In this document: positions 10,001 through 17,406 of the stretch, piece after piece
Layout: the number at the start of each line of letters is the position of its first letter
Numbering within the stretch: the first letter of the stretch is position 1
IMG/VR virus record: IMGVR_UViG_3300025887_000034
Location: 1-48,506 of that record
Origin: a virus
DNA: 48,506 nucleotides
Strand: one strand, 5' to 3'
Notes under the pieces: model-generated
Told to the model about the DNA's origin: nothing
Databases searched by the model: none
Seen by the model: only the letters and a program-made list of their open reading frames with translations
Made by a program: the position numbers and the translations under genes

Positions 10001-11751
10001 CCTACGAACTAGAGCTTATGAACCGTGCGTTTAAAAAGGCGGGTGATAATTACGAAGATGCGGGGGACTCCAACCTAGCCCGTATATTCAGGGGGTTTGC
10101 CAGCCGCATGGACAACACACTCGAAAGACAAGACCCACAATACTTTGAAAAGCTAGAGGATGCACGACAGGCTTGGCGACGAAGTGTCGGAGAAGCTATG
10201 GAAGAGGGGATGCCTCTAGGAGACTTTGCGAAGTCTAGGCAGCGTATGTTATCTGTAGCAGAACGCGGCACAAAGATGGGAGTCTTTGGAACAGCAGCAT
10301 TGTACAAGAAGGGACAGGAGCCTGTTGAACTTATATCCGACTTATCAAAGGGTATATCTGACTTCATGTCACCGGGAAGCAAGAAAGATATTGTTCTCTT
10401 GCAGACAACTATGGAGAGACTGACCTCATCACTTGGTAGAGTTATGCCCAATGGTTCGCGGGGTTTTGATTTGACGAACCCAACAGAAGCTCGTAGGTTC
10501 AAACAGCTTAAAGCTATTGTTCAAGAAATTGTAATGGAACAGACAGGCGACAGGGTACTAGGTGTAGCTAAAAAGAAGAGAGCCGTTGCAGGAGCGAGAC
10601 TAACAAGCTTGGACGGTTTTGATGGCGGCACAATTGGAGAGATGGACCAGATTACAAGCAATCTCCTGATACCTGTGATAAGAACTGAGGGCGGTCCTGT
10701 AGAATACGAAGCTCTCATAGATGTTGCAGATATGTATGGTGCTACAACCGATTTACAAAAAGCAGTCACTGATTCTAAAGCAAACAGAGAAGCTTTTATA
10801 AATCTTAGAAAAGACTTTAAAGCAGCTAAGGCGGATGCTAAGTCAGATATAAACAAAGCATTAGAAGATGAAGAAGACAAGCTAAAACTCTGGGAAGAAA
10901 ACGTTAGTCAGCTTAGTTCAAAGGACTTCTTTGAAAATTTCATACTGTCAGGAGAGGGTGGCGGTTTAGAAATCTTAAAGCGAGATGCTATTAAAGTATA
11001 TAAAGCTGCAGGGTATAGTGACGAAGCCGCAGAAGCAGCTTTTAAAAATGTAGCTATGAAATATACTATTACAGGTATGTTCGAGGCTGCAGGTGTAGGC
11101 CCCGTTAAGGGTAAGGTACCCGGAGCAGAAGCAGGACGAGAAGCTCCTGTTAGAGATACAGCAAGCCCAGAACAGTTGCTAGAATTAATGACAAGTGATG
11201 GGGTTCGCGAACAATTAGAAAAAATACTAGAGCCTGAACACTTAGACTTCATAGAAGACATAGTTCGTTATACAAACGAAAGTACAATGACTGTTAAAGT
11301 TCAGCAGCCAAGTGGAGTATTTAGCGGCTTAACTATGAGCAGTAAAATTAGCCGCTTGTGGAGTCTTGCTAGGGGCGTGGTAAGTCCTGCGTACATAGCA
11401 ACAGACTACGCTTTCAACGCTGCTAAAGCTGGTCAGATTGATATATTTAAACTGGCTCTTCAGGATAAGAATGCTGCAGAGGTTATGGTATCGTTCTTTC
11501 AGCCTATGGAACTAATAACTCCTGCAAAAATAAAGCGGTTCAATAACGCTGTAAAAACATTTGCATTTACAGAGTTAGCTCGTCAGGGCGAAGACCTATC
11601 CCTAATATACATAGACGAAGAAGATACTACAGAAGATGTCAGGTTAAAGGACGATGTTATGTCTATGCAGACCGACAAAACAATATACGACAATCCAACT
11701 GTTTTTGATGAGGAACAAGACAATGATGAAACCAATACCCAAGGGCAATAA
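7009..11751 (+). CDS. Giant putative internal/ejection virion protein (1580 aa)
   Basis: The largest gene of the window. The first 60 residues are Pro/Ala/Glu-rich and disordered. Long helical tracts follow. A Gly/Val-rich hydrophobic stretch around residues 510-620 (AGGLGMVVGATAKTG, MIGMIPVVGPVVVDQTVK) could insert in a membrane. The C-terminus is acidic. I find no lytic transglycosylase, protease or RNA polymerase motif. As the longest gene after the tail module it fits the gp16-like protein ejected into the host, but a fold search is needed to confirm. It overlaps the next gene by 29 bases. Confidence 0.6.
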   Translation: MALAPNTVEEETPPVVNPAPANDPVVVDNAAIASAPVSQEAPEPVAKPEPPKPVANFRKAVVEKKAEILTRPSIKELEQNDIEKQRNGKSADDVLDEIVASNKARRYGDTIITPTMVTNARPERGRVEDKDTYLRFRSILGKFEGPKEGVVMPGVREEEIVGVADVNELYHGYMPKWKRTAKTRLSVDEMMKNAGLPDDVRQIAVEEFTYGNLFEEYYRRLREAGRGLTVALPNIIKDNTTAAVKSMWAAGTTNIFSPAFKSEYASRETEIREGHEAWKSKLRTAFGFIGWNIEAAANFNEIIHETLEDKFKESDPDKYESLAFEKDEKGTFLLDPDGNKIQRKFVAPDQADYLLDAGFETLSYPERAAAIIGEEATIMVLTGGGYTAARGSKLLNEALRLKRNPKYATMLEGIDDPEDIVKAASHILKFDKTNKFFQAGLLKYRTDESRQLLNSQIDVAQKRMAALKAKRNKTTVEEKELASLPNVIKQYKNTRSNARVRGRYYPYIKDSIENAAVIGGGAFLFREHGFFFEDENTREFAGLMAMSLGGYRIAGGLGMVVGATAKTGAKSVASSTVPGIFQMTSEMIGMIPVVGPVVVDQTVKNIQAVMGRSLGPGELRNLEVIVGTFARLDPRMRREAMESMGQTRKLYDRIVNAFPEGAEREAAREAFLTSYANSTGLLTLAASDALNKSEVNMAGIMGVQISDMENNLRESTNLIRATDMSLDRFMEMTQNIKNADSRKMVEEWVQARKAGLGNLSRALRDKNTTELKSLDAVEDYVISTGQLRPGDLSMRQNFVSLRKEYLESLGQTVNEAEVIKALDEKINKSIDEAIDAAKAARGTGTHKASNNKVLEMFLDETTALAYRDGQKPYKELDVFAEGRNIDTSPVFEDLMAQDDFKGIIRYFGPESEIFDSKVGRLALKSFEDMMYRTIPKDKMQEMRSEFTKRHLESKGAEGIDATNMTDHELFLEVLKTDRANALETGREVTFKPFTVGNAYELELMNRAFKKAGDNYEDAGDSNLARIFRGFASRMDNTLERQDPQYFEKLEDARQAWRRSVGEAMEEGMPLGDFAKSRQRMLSVAERGTKMGVFGTAALYKKGQEPVELISDLSKGISDFMSPGSKKDIVLLQTTMERLTSSLGRVMPNGSRGFDLTNPTEARRFKQLKAIVQEIVMEQTGDRVLGVAKKKRAVAGARLTSLDGFDGGTIGEMDQITSNLLIPVIRTEGGPVEYEALIDVADMYGATTDLQKAVTDSKANREAFINLRKDFKAAKADAKSDINKALEDEEDKLKLWEENVSQLSSKDFFENFILSGEGGGLEILKRDAIKVYKAAGYSDEAAEAAFKNVAMKYTITGMFEAAGVGPVKGKVPGAEAGREAPVRDTASPEQLLELMTSDGVREQLEKILEPEHLDFIEDIVRYTNESTMTVKVQQPSGVFSGLTMSSKISRLWSLARGVVSPAYIATDYAFNAAKAGQIDIFKLALQDKNAAEVMVSFFQPMELITPAKIKRFNNAVKTFAFTELARQGEDLSLIYIDEEDTTEDVRLKDDVMSMQTDKTIYDNPTVFDEEQDNDETNTQGQ

Positions 11752-12022
11752 GGGACTTGCCAAGCTGTCCAAGCCTGTACGTAATAACATGGGCTTCATG
11801 GCTCGTGGCGGTAAGGCCAAGGGCTACGCCTATGGCTCAATGGTTCGCAGCCCCATGAACCCGGATACTAACATGAGTCCTAAAATGAACCCTATGATGC
11901 CGCGAACCCAACAGTCCGGTTCGAAGCAGGGTGGCATGGGTTCTGTTATGTCAGCCCCGTCACCAATGACGAACAAGATGGAAGGCATGATGTACGGCGG
12001 TAAAACAAAGAAGAAGATGTAA
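11723..12022 (+). CDS. Small basic Met/Gly-rich protein with GGK-GYA-G motif
   Basis: 99 aa from the ATG at 11723 (a second ATG follows at 11726). GAGGA at 11710-11714 is correctly spaced, and the start lies inside the end of the giant gene. Residues 29-38 read GGKAKGYAYG, and the C-terminus is MYGGKTKKKM. The same kind of motif occurs in proteins encoded at 29156, 35174 and 41177. Very basic and without a hydrophobic core, so likely a DNA- or virion-associated peptide. No function known. Confidence 0.6.
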   Translation: MMKPIPKGNKGLAKLSKPVRNNMGFMARGGKAKGYAYGSMVRSPMNPDTNMSPKMNPMMPRTQQSGSKQGGMGSVMSAPSPMTNKMEGMMYGGKTKKKM

Positions 12023-12024
12023 CG

Positions 12025-12177
12025 ATGAAAAAATCTGTACCAGCCCCGCCGGGGTTTCACTGGATGAAGAGTGGCAGGAGTTACCGCCTAATGAAAAACC
12101 CCAAGGACGGTTATAAACGTCACAAGGGGTCTAGCCTACGAGCCTCGTTCGAGGTTCAAAAAGTTCACAAGGGTTAG
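12025..12177 (+). CDS. 50-aa basic phage protein
   Basis: ATG at 12025, two bases after the previous stop, encodes MKKSVPAPPGFHWMKSG, then a Lys/Arg/His-rich chain ending VQKVHKG. The pattern PPGFHWMK..G..Y.LMK followed by HKGSSLRASF..QKVHK is one I recall from many small marine phage proteins of unknown role. It is the last rightward gene before the leftward operon. Its TAG overlaps the TAA of the convergent gene. Confidence 0.65.
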   Translation: MKKSVPAPPGFHWMKSGRSYRLMKNPKDGYKRHKGSSLRASFEVQKVHKG

Positions 12178-12398
12178 ATATACCTGCTCGACTTGTTTAG
12201 GACCTCATCTCCTACAGACTTTAAGTACCTAAGAAGACTTGCTACCTTGAAGGTTCCTTCATAAGCTGGCAGGTCTTTTTCCATTAGGCGAACAAACTGG
12301 TCGGCGTTCACACAGTCCATGTCTAGTTCGATGCTGCCCTTGTCGTTCAGTTTTGCTGTTAGGGTGAACAGGTCAGCCTTGGGGTGCTTGTTGCTCAT
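12174..12398 (-). CDS. Hypothetical 74-aa protein
   Basis: Last gene of the leftward operon; it starts inside the end of the upstream nuclease-like gene (26-base overlap). The sequence has a strand-rich N-terminus (DLFTLTAKLNDKGSIELDM) and a helical C-terminus. No domain recognised. Its stop overlaps the stop of the convergent rightward gene by four bases in total gene overlap. Confidence 0.55.
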   Translation of the reverse strand: MSNKHPKADLFTLTAKLNDKGSIELDMDCVNADQFVRLMEKDLPAYEGTFKVASLLRYLKSVGDEVLNKSSRYI

Positions 12399-12804
12399 CT
12401 TTATATGCCTTAATTACATCAGAAGAAAACAGCTTCTGCAAGTTCAAGAGATACATCCGTGAAGCGTTGTTGTCACCGCCACTCACGGATTTTTTGTAGT
12501 CGAGGTTGTCGATGATTCGTTTTAGGGATGGTACGTCGAACACAAGGGTTGCAAAAGTATCCTCTCCTATGCACAGATTGTGGAACCAGTAGTCGGCTTC
12601 CGTAGCATTGATACCGCTAGGCTTTCCATAGGATTCATACTCAATCGCTATGTTGCCTGTCTTTACCCACATGCCCCGCTCAGACTTTACTTCTATCTTC
12701 TTGTCTGTGAGCATGTCAGCAACCCGCTGTTCGCGAACCTTACCATAGGACAGGTCTAGGTCGAACTTCTTACGGTCACTCACTGCGGGTTCCATACCAT
12801 CCAT
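12373..12804 (-). CDS. PD-(D/E)XK-like nuclease
   Basis: 143 aa. Motifs in order: FDLDLSYGKVREQRVADML near the N-terminus with an acidic residue before the helix, then KIEVKSERG, then IAIEYESYGKPSGI. The E-V-K of the second and the E of the third strand fit the D...ExK core of a small restriction-like nuclease fold. I recall similar phage proteins labelled endonuclease. The start codon overlaps the upstream stop (TGATG). Probable role: processing branched DNA or degrading host DNA. Substrate unknown. Confidence 0.55.
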   Translation of the reverse strand: MDGMEPAVSDRKKFDLDLSYGKVREQRVADMLTDKKIEVKSERGMWVKTGNIAIEYESYGKPSGINATEADYWFHNLCIGEDTFATLVFDVPSLKRIIDNLDYKKSVSGGDNNASRMYLLNLQKLFSSDVIKAYKDEQQAPQG

Positions 12805-13013
12805 CAGGCTGCTTCTTTCTTTAACGCTTCTGCAAGCGTTTTCATAAAGGTTGACTGTGATGCCTGTAGTTGACCCAGCCTAAGATTCAATCTGTTTATC
12901 TGGTCACGAACATCCCTAATTTGCATAACAAGATACTGTTCTGTAAACTCCATCTTGTCAACATCGTATTCTACATCGTCCACTGTGACGGTGTTTTTTT
13001 GTTTCTTACTCAT
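12804..13013 (-). CDS. Small coiled-coil protein (DUF6447-like)
   Basis: 69 aa if it begins MSKKQKN at 13013. An ATG nine bases earlier (13022) is in frame but sits directly on the GAGG that serves as ribosome site for 13013, so I chose the latter. The start overlaps the stop of the zinc-ribbon gene. A short strand unit (VTVDDVEYDVDKM) precedes a helix (QYLVMQIRDVRDQINRLN) ending in QASQSTFMKTL. This layout resembles DUF6447. Function unknown. Confidence 0.55.
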   Translation of the reverse strand: MSKKQKNTVTVDDVEYDVDKMEFTEQYLVMQIRDVRDQINRLNLRLGQLQASQSTFMKTLAEALKKEAA

Positions 13014-13155
13014 TGTCTTCATCCTCTGGTAAGTATACCATTACAAACGCATTGCAAGTTGGGCAACTCAGGTTGGTTTCCATGACAAACCCATCTAGGT
13101 CTGAGTCATGGTCACCACCCCAAGTTAACTCACTCTTACAATGCCAGCACTTCAT
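13006..13155 (-). CDS. 49-aa zinc-ribbon protein
   Basis: The ATG at 13155 overlaps the end of the reductase gene (stop at 13152). The protein reads MKCWHCKSELTWGGD at the start and then LSCPTCNAFVMVYLP: two CxxC knuckles 27 residues apart, ending in an acidic tail. This is a classic single zinc-ribbon. Tight overlaps on both sides support translation. Role unknown; possibly protein or nucleic-acid binding. Confidence 0.7.
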   Translation of the reverse strand: MKCWHCKSELTWGGDHDSDLDGFVMETNLSCPTCNAFVMVYLPEDEDNE

Positions 13156-15101
13156 GCTGCTGTCAAGTCCACTATTTCACACACCCCTGCTGAACAGGCA
13201 AGCTCCTGCGAGCCACTGGTGTTATCTTCCTTTTCGAACTCTGCTAGGTTCTCCCAGTCAATGTGAACCACATTCATACGCTCCTGCCACTCCGTATACT
13301 CATCAGGCTCTATGTCTTGGTAGGGTGCCTGTTGATATGTGTGGTCACTGTGAGGCAGGAACGACACGCCCGAAGCTACATCAAAGTTCTCGTAGACCCA
13401 CGCACCAACTTCCATCCACTCATGTTCCTTCACAGTTACAGTGATAGATGGCTTGTGTTCGCACCAGTGTATAGCGTAAGTCTTCCACAGTTCTAGCTGT
13501 TCTATAGCCGACATCTGTGTCCTTGTAACGGCACCTGATGGTGACTTCATAGGAAAGCTAAACACAGTGACACTGTCAGGCTTACCCATGTCTCTCTCTG
13601 ATGGCACACCACTATTGATTAGAAACTGTGTTAGGGGGTCCTTGTTATCGCCGCGAACTGTCCTGATAAAGTGGTCGTTGTGTCTTGCATGTATCCCGCT
13701 CGCTGCGTCCACCAGTTGTGACACAGTACCCGACGGCTTTACACAAGTGATTGCACTGCTCACTGGGATTCCAAGCATGTTCGCAAACTCCCGATTCGTA
13801 TCTACTGCGACTTGCCGCATCTCTTCTAGCCAACGCTTGCTGTCTACATTTTTGGATAAAACGGGATGGTCCATGATACCAGTCAAGGACACACCTAATA
13901 AACGCTCTTCCTCTGTGTTGTCTTTCCATACCTTCCTCAAGTATTTAAAATCAGTCAGGGTGGACTGCATAGTTCCAAGAATGGTAGCTAGTCTAACCTT
14001 TTGTTTCAACGTTTCAAGAGTATCATTCTCCCGAACCACACACTCTGACAGGTTGCAAAACTGGTACGGGCGTAAGATTATCTCACTGCAGGGGTTCGTA
14101 CCCCACATGTGTCCTGTCTCTCGTCTTCCATTACGAGCCACCTGCTTGTCAGCAGCCTCGCGATTGAACATGCCACGCTCGCCGGACTTGCTGTCGTACA
14201 GGGCAAGCCACTCACGCATGAACGTACCCATCTCTGGCTTGCTCTTGTAGGCAACAGAGTTGTTCGCCAAGGCTCGTTGTCCATTACGATATATTTGTTT
14301 GTCGGGTTCATCCCACCATTCACCAGCTTTGGCGTGGCGCATCTGGTCATCATTTAAATTAGATAGGCTAATCAAGGCTGACCTGCGAACGCCCCCTACA
14401 ACGACTACCTCGCCCACCTTACACATGAGGTCGTGGCACTCAATAGGAAACAGTCTGCGTCCCGCTGCCTTCTTAAATATATTCACAGTAAAGTTGAACA
14501 GGTCAACTAGGGGTTGCGGCCCACTAGCCCTGCCCCCCATAATCTTTAGCCGCGAACCTGCCGGACGAATATCGGATACATCCCATGTGGGAATCTGTCC
14601 TGCGTACAACAACGCAACCAGTTCGCGGTATGACTTTGCCCACCCCGGCTTGCTGTCTGCTACCTTGATAACAGTGTCGGACTCGTTCATTGCGTCACTT
14701 ATTACAGGCAGCTTATCTACATTCTCTCGTTCTACAGAAAACCCGACTCCGGTACCACACATGAGAATATACATGCACTCATCGAAGGAACGGGGATTGT
14801 CAACAGGTATGTAACTACAGTTGTAGCCACAGATATTGTCACGAGATAACGCAGAGCCTGCAGTCATCATTGCTCTCATAGACGGCATAACCCCAAGGGA
14901 CAAGACCCCTTCCTCAACCTCTTTGACAACGTCAGAGGGAATACTAACACCACACTTTTCTTTAACGTGGCTAGTCATAAAGTCTATGTACCGCCCTACA
15001 GTTTCTCCCCAATGTTCGCGGCGACTGTCACTGTCGAGCCAACGAGCATAGCGGGATTTGTGAATGAATTGTTGATATACAGTGGGCAGTTGGTTGTTCA
15101 T
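13152..15101 (-). CDS. nrdJ: Class II (B12-dependent) ribonucleotide reductase
   Basis: 649 aa from ATG 15101, which has AGGAG upstream; a longer frame exists but lacks a site. It reduces ribonucleotides to deoxyribonucleotides using adenosylcobalamin, so it needs no oxygen or partner subunit. Cys95 in ICGYNCSY is one redox cysteine. C338, E340 and C349 in NPCSEIILRPYQFC have the exact spacing of C408/E410/C419 of the monomeric Lactobacillus enzyme. PSGTVSQL and a C-terminal CSAGVC pair (shuttle cysteines) follow. It supplies dNTPs for phage replication. It depends on host cobalamin. No ATP-cone is evident. Confidence 0.93.
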   Translation of the reverse strand: MNNQLPTVYQQFIHKSRYARWLDSDSRREHWGETVGRYIDFMTSHVKEKCGVSIPSDVVKEVEEGVLSLGVMPSMRAMMTAGSALSRDNICGYNCSYIPVDNPRSFDECMYILMCGTGVGFSVERENVDKLPVISDAMNESDTVIKVADSKPGWAKSYRELVALLYAGQIPTWDVSDIRPAGSRLKIMGGRASGPQPLVDLFNFTVNIFKKAAGRRLFPIECHDLMCKVGEVVVVGGVRRSALISLSNLNDDQMRHAKAGEWWDEPDKQIYRNGQRALANNSVAYKSKPEMGTFMREWLALYDSKSGERGMFNREAADKQVARNGRRETGHMWGTNPCSEIILRPYQFCNLSECVVRENDTLETLKQKVRLATILGTMQSTLTDFKYLRKVWKDNTEEERLLGVSLTGIMDHPVLSKNVDSKRWLEEMRQVAVDTNREFANMLGIPVSSAITCVKPSGTVSQLVDAASGIHARHNDHFIRTVRGDNKDPLTQFLINSGVPSERDMGKPDSVTVFSFPMKSPSGAVTRTQMSAIEQLELWKTYAIHWCEHKPSITVTVKEHEWMEVGAWVYENFDVASGVSFLPHSDHTYQQAPYQDIEPDEYTEWQERMNVVHIDWENLAEFEKEDNTSGSQELACSAGVCEIVDLTAA

Positions 15102-15400
15102 TTGGTTTCTCCTTGAACCTTTAATAATTTGTTTAAGTACCATGCGGCCTTGTTTAGGTCTTCTGTTTTGTTCTTGTAGCGTTCTCGCCATGTGTACTTT
15201 AGGTTGTTACCCTTACAGTACCCCCTAAATTCTTCTGGGGTTAGGGCTGCTTGTATGGCATCTATGCACTCTATTCCTGCACTGTTGTAGTGTGGGGGAC
15301 TGTTAACCATGTCCACAACAACATTACCATAGGCTTCTTTGCCTGCTCGTTCATTCGATTCGGCAATCTTCTCTTTCATATACGCTTCATGTCGTTTCAT
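15098..15400 (-). CDS. DUF3310 family protein (nucleotide kinase-like)
   Basis: 100 aa, stop overlapping the reductase start (ATGA). The hallmark DUF3310 string is present: VNSPPHYNSAGIECIDAI, then EFRGYCKGNNLKYTWR, then LNKAAWYLNKL. The family is common in phages and often labelled nucleotide kinase, but I see no P-loop, so that label is doubtful. Its place next to the reductase fits a role in nucleotide metabolism or replication. Confidence 0.85.
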   Translation of the reverse strand: MKRHEAYMKEKIAESNERAGKEAYGNVVVDMVNSPPHYNSAGIECIDAIQAALTPEEFRGYCKGNNLKYTWRERYKNKTEDLNKAAWYLNKLLKVQGETK

Positions 15401-15756
15401 TGTTTTTTCCCAAAGTCTACCTTGACAACATTCTCTTCTCTGGACAATATCTTAGGTTCATCCATACTGTCAATCTCTTCTTTGATGTCATCCATAATAG
15501 AATCAGCCACATCATAAAAGGCTATACGAGCCATGCCTGCTTTCATAACCCTATCAAAGTCATTCTGTAGCAACTCCATCAACCCCTGTTGAGCCACAAA
15601 CCCAGCATCCATGAAGTCATCTTCTACATCATCTTCGATTATAGTGGTTGTATCGTAGGCAGTCAGGTTGAAGGTTTCATCATTAACCCTGCTCAGTATA
15701 ATATACCATCTTTCAGGTAATAGGCTTGCCTTTTCAAACTCTCGTTCATCAGCCAT
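15397..15756 (-). CDS. Conserved hypothetical protein
   Basis: 119 aa. The sequence opens MADEREFEKASLLPERWYI and ends in VVKVDFGKKQ, with an acidic middle (TTIIEDDVEDDFMDAG) and a helix. I recall the same REFE..PERWYI...VDFGKKQ frame in other marine phage replication operons, always unnamed. It overlaps both neighbours (ATGA at 15397-15400, eight bases at 15749-15756). No catalytic motif visible. Confidence 0.6.
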   Translation of the reverse strand: MADEREFEKASLLPERWYIILSRVNDETFNLTAYDTTTIIEDDVEDDFMDAGFVAQQGLMELLQNDFDRVMKAGMARIAFYDVADSIMDDIKEEIDSMDEPKILSREENVVKVDFGKKQ

Positions 15757-16120
15757 TTGTAATCCAATCTTGAGGTATGTTACCTACAGCCCACGGGAAA
15801 CCATAGCGGTTCGCCCAGTCAGCATAGGTTGTTTTGCTACCCCTGTAAATTTTGTTACTGGCTCGTAGGAACACGAACCGGATATCCAAGTCTGGGTGCT
15901 GCTGCTTAATAAGCTGCATCTTAACCCTGTCACCCTTATCTAGGTGGCCTTTTGCTTCTACATATATGCCTGTCTGTGGCAGGTAAAAGTCAGGTGTGTA
16001 GGTACGTACCTTGGGTATGTATTCAAACTTGTGCTTCTCATACTCAAAGGGTACATCACGGTTTGCAAGAGACTTAGCTATGTTAATCTCGAACGCAGAC
16101 CTATATCTAGTGCCTCTCAT
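15749..16120 (-). CDS. Endonuclease I, Holliday junction resolvase (T7 gp3-like)
   Basis: 123 aa from ATG 16120, which overlaps the upstream stop (ATGA). A start at 16243 would add a basic tail and overlap that gene by 127 bases; T7 gp3 begins at the equivalent of 16120. Catalytic residues match T7 E20/D55/E65/K67: E11 in SAFEINIAKSL, D44 in YTPDFYLP, E55 and K57 in GIYVEAKGHL. QHPDLDIRFVF and YADWANRYGFPWA continue the T7 pattern. It resolves branched DNA before packaging and helps degrade host DNA. Confidence 0.88.
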   Translation of the reverse strand: MRGTRYRSAFEINIAKSLANRDVPFEYEKHKFEYIPKVRTYTPDFYLPQTGIYVEAKGHLDKGDRVKMQLIKQQHPDLDIRFVFLRASNKIYRGSKTTYADWANRYGFPWAVGNIPQDWITNG

Positions 16121-16512
16121 AATCCTTGCAACGGAAACCCCGCCTTCATTCCGTCTAGCCTTTTCAACAGATACTGTCCTACTTTTGGGGAACGTTTTTC
16201 TAGCAGTGCCATCTCTTCTGATAGTAGAAGTGTCGGAAGGCATACAAGAACTCCTTGTCTAAGATGATGAATAATGATTTGAAACTCCTCTTCTATGAGC
16301 TTGATATCTCGAACCTCACTCTCCCAAGCCAAGGCTCCCCCTGCTGAGAAGTTATCACGCATAGTGAGGGGCAGGGATGTTTCCATCCTGCGAACATCAA
16401 CAGTTGCAGGACCACCCCCTCGCTTCTCATGTGACTCCACAAACACACAGCGCATCTCTGGATTCAAGTCAAAAAGTTCGAGGGGATAACCCCGTGTGTA
16501 CAAGATAGGCAT
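16117..16512 (-). CDS. Conserved phage protein (possibly DUF7831)
   Basis: 131 aa starting MPILYTRGYPLELFDL at 16512; the frame extends 12 codons further but would run into the upstream nuclease gene. Three bases separate it from that gene. A central part (ESHEKRGGGPATVDVRRM, LPLTMRDNFSAGGALAW) is followed by a helix and a Leu-rich C-terminus. I recall this family from marine podoviruses as DUF7831, function unknown. Flanked by two nucleases, so a DNA-metabolism role is plausible. Confidence 0.6.
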   Translation of the reverse strand: MPILYTRGYPLELFDLNPEMRCVFVESHEKRGGGPATVDVRRMETSLPLTMRDNFSAGGALAWESEVRDIKLIEEEFQIIIHHLRQGVLVCLPTLLLSEEMALLEKRSPKVGQYLLKRLDGMKAGFPLQGL

Positions 16513-16514
16513 GG

Positions 16515-17405
16515 CTAGGCAACATCCTTTACGTGCTTGGTGTACCAAGTGTACGGCTTGAACTTTGCCTTGGACGTTGCTTTAGGAGCGTGGACTGCAT
16601 TCTTCCAACACATTGTTTTAAATGAACAAAACGTACATGTCTTGGGCATGAGTCGGTTACCCGTCTCTACCTTCTGCCCATCTACAGTGTGCATCTCCGG
16701 TGTTGACTGAAATGGAATCTTGAAGGGTGCATCATTCGTGATAGCTTCAACACGCCTGTTCGCATCCTCTAAGTAGGCTTTACGGTCTTCACTTTGTTCG
16801 AGGGGTGCCTCTACAAAGTCCCACTCACCATTGGATTTGTTAATTACAATCCATCCACCGAACCGCTTACCCTCTGATTCTGCATACAAATGTCCCTGCA
16901 TGATGTAGCCAAAGGGGTCATCTTCCTTGATGACATCGTAACCACCCCGACCAGAGAACTTGTTGTCGTATGACCACGGGCTTGCAGTCTTTACATCCCA
17001 CACTTCTTCTTCGCCATCCACATCAAGAACCAAGTCTAGGGTTCCATTGATGGTTTGACCAGCGAGTTCGAGGGAACACTTCTTCTGTTCATCTACAACG
17101 TTTAAGCCAGCGGCTTTCATAACCAAGATTGCAAAGGCTTCTAGTAAGTCCCCTGTTGCGAACCTGACTATATCATTGTAGGCAACATCCTGTTTGTGTC
17201 CCTGCTTCTCTAGTTGTTGTTGACATAGGGGACGACCAACACCCGACATACGAATGCGGTAGTCACCACGACTAGAAAACTGTTTACGCATAGCTGCCTT
17301 ACAGTCTTCTCCGAACTGTTCTATCAAATGCTCAAGGCGAGAGGAGTCTATTTCCCCCCGCCCTGCTCTTTGTAGAAAGTCCTGTACCTCTACAAGCGGA
17401 AGCAT
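16515..17405 (-). CDS. Cas4/RecB-like Fe-S exonuclease
   Basis: 296 aa. The PD-(D/E)XK core is visible: E89 in ATGDLLEAF, D124 in NGTLDLVLD, D137-x-K139 in VWDVKTASPW, and Q170 in IMQGHLY. One N-terminal cysteine (C61) and three C-terminal ones (C257, C260, C266 in TCTFCSFKTMCW) give the Cas4/AddB-type cysteine pattern that holds a 4Fe-4S cluster. It probably replaces the T7 gp6 exonuclease in degrading host DNA and processing ends. It sits one base after the single-strand binding protein gene. Confidence 0.8.
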   Translation of the reverse strand: MLPLVEVQDFLQRAGRGEIDSSRLEHLIEQFGEDCKAAMRKQFSSRGDYRIRMSGVGRPLCQQQLEKQGHKQDVAYNDIVRFATGDLLEAFAILVMKAAGLNVVDEQKKCSLELAGQTINGTLDLVLDVDGEEEVWDVKTASPWSYDNKFSGRGGYDVIKEDDPFGYIMQGHLYAESEGKRFGGWIVINKSNGEWDFVEAPLEQSEDRKAYLEDANRRVEAITNDAPFKIPFQSTPEMHTVDGQKVETGNRLMPKTCTFCSFKTMCWKNAVHAPKATSKAKFKPYTWYTKHVKDVA

Positions 17406-17406
17406 A

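Noticed and set aside
13567-14250. Long open frame on the plus strand across the reductase gene
   Set aside because: It is antisense to the conserved nrdJ coding sequence, has no ribosome site and no recognisable protein features.
14260-14814. Second long plus-strand frame across nrdJ
   Set aside because: Same reason: a shadow of the conserved reductase codons.
15102-15191. Longer start for the ribonucleotide reductase at 15191
   Set aside because: The extra 30 residues overlap the conserved C-terminus of the DUF3310 gene, while ATG 15101 has a clear AGGAG.
16117-16243. Upstream start of endonuclease I at 16243
   Set aside because: It would add 41 basic residues not present in T7 gp3 and overlap the previous gene by 127 bases; the ATGA start at 16120 fits better.
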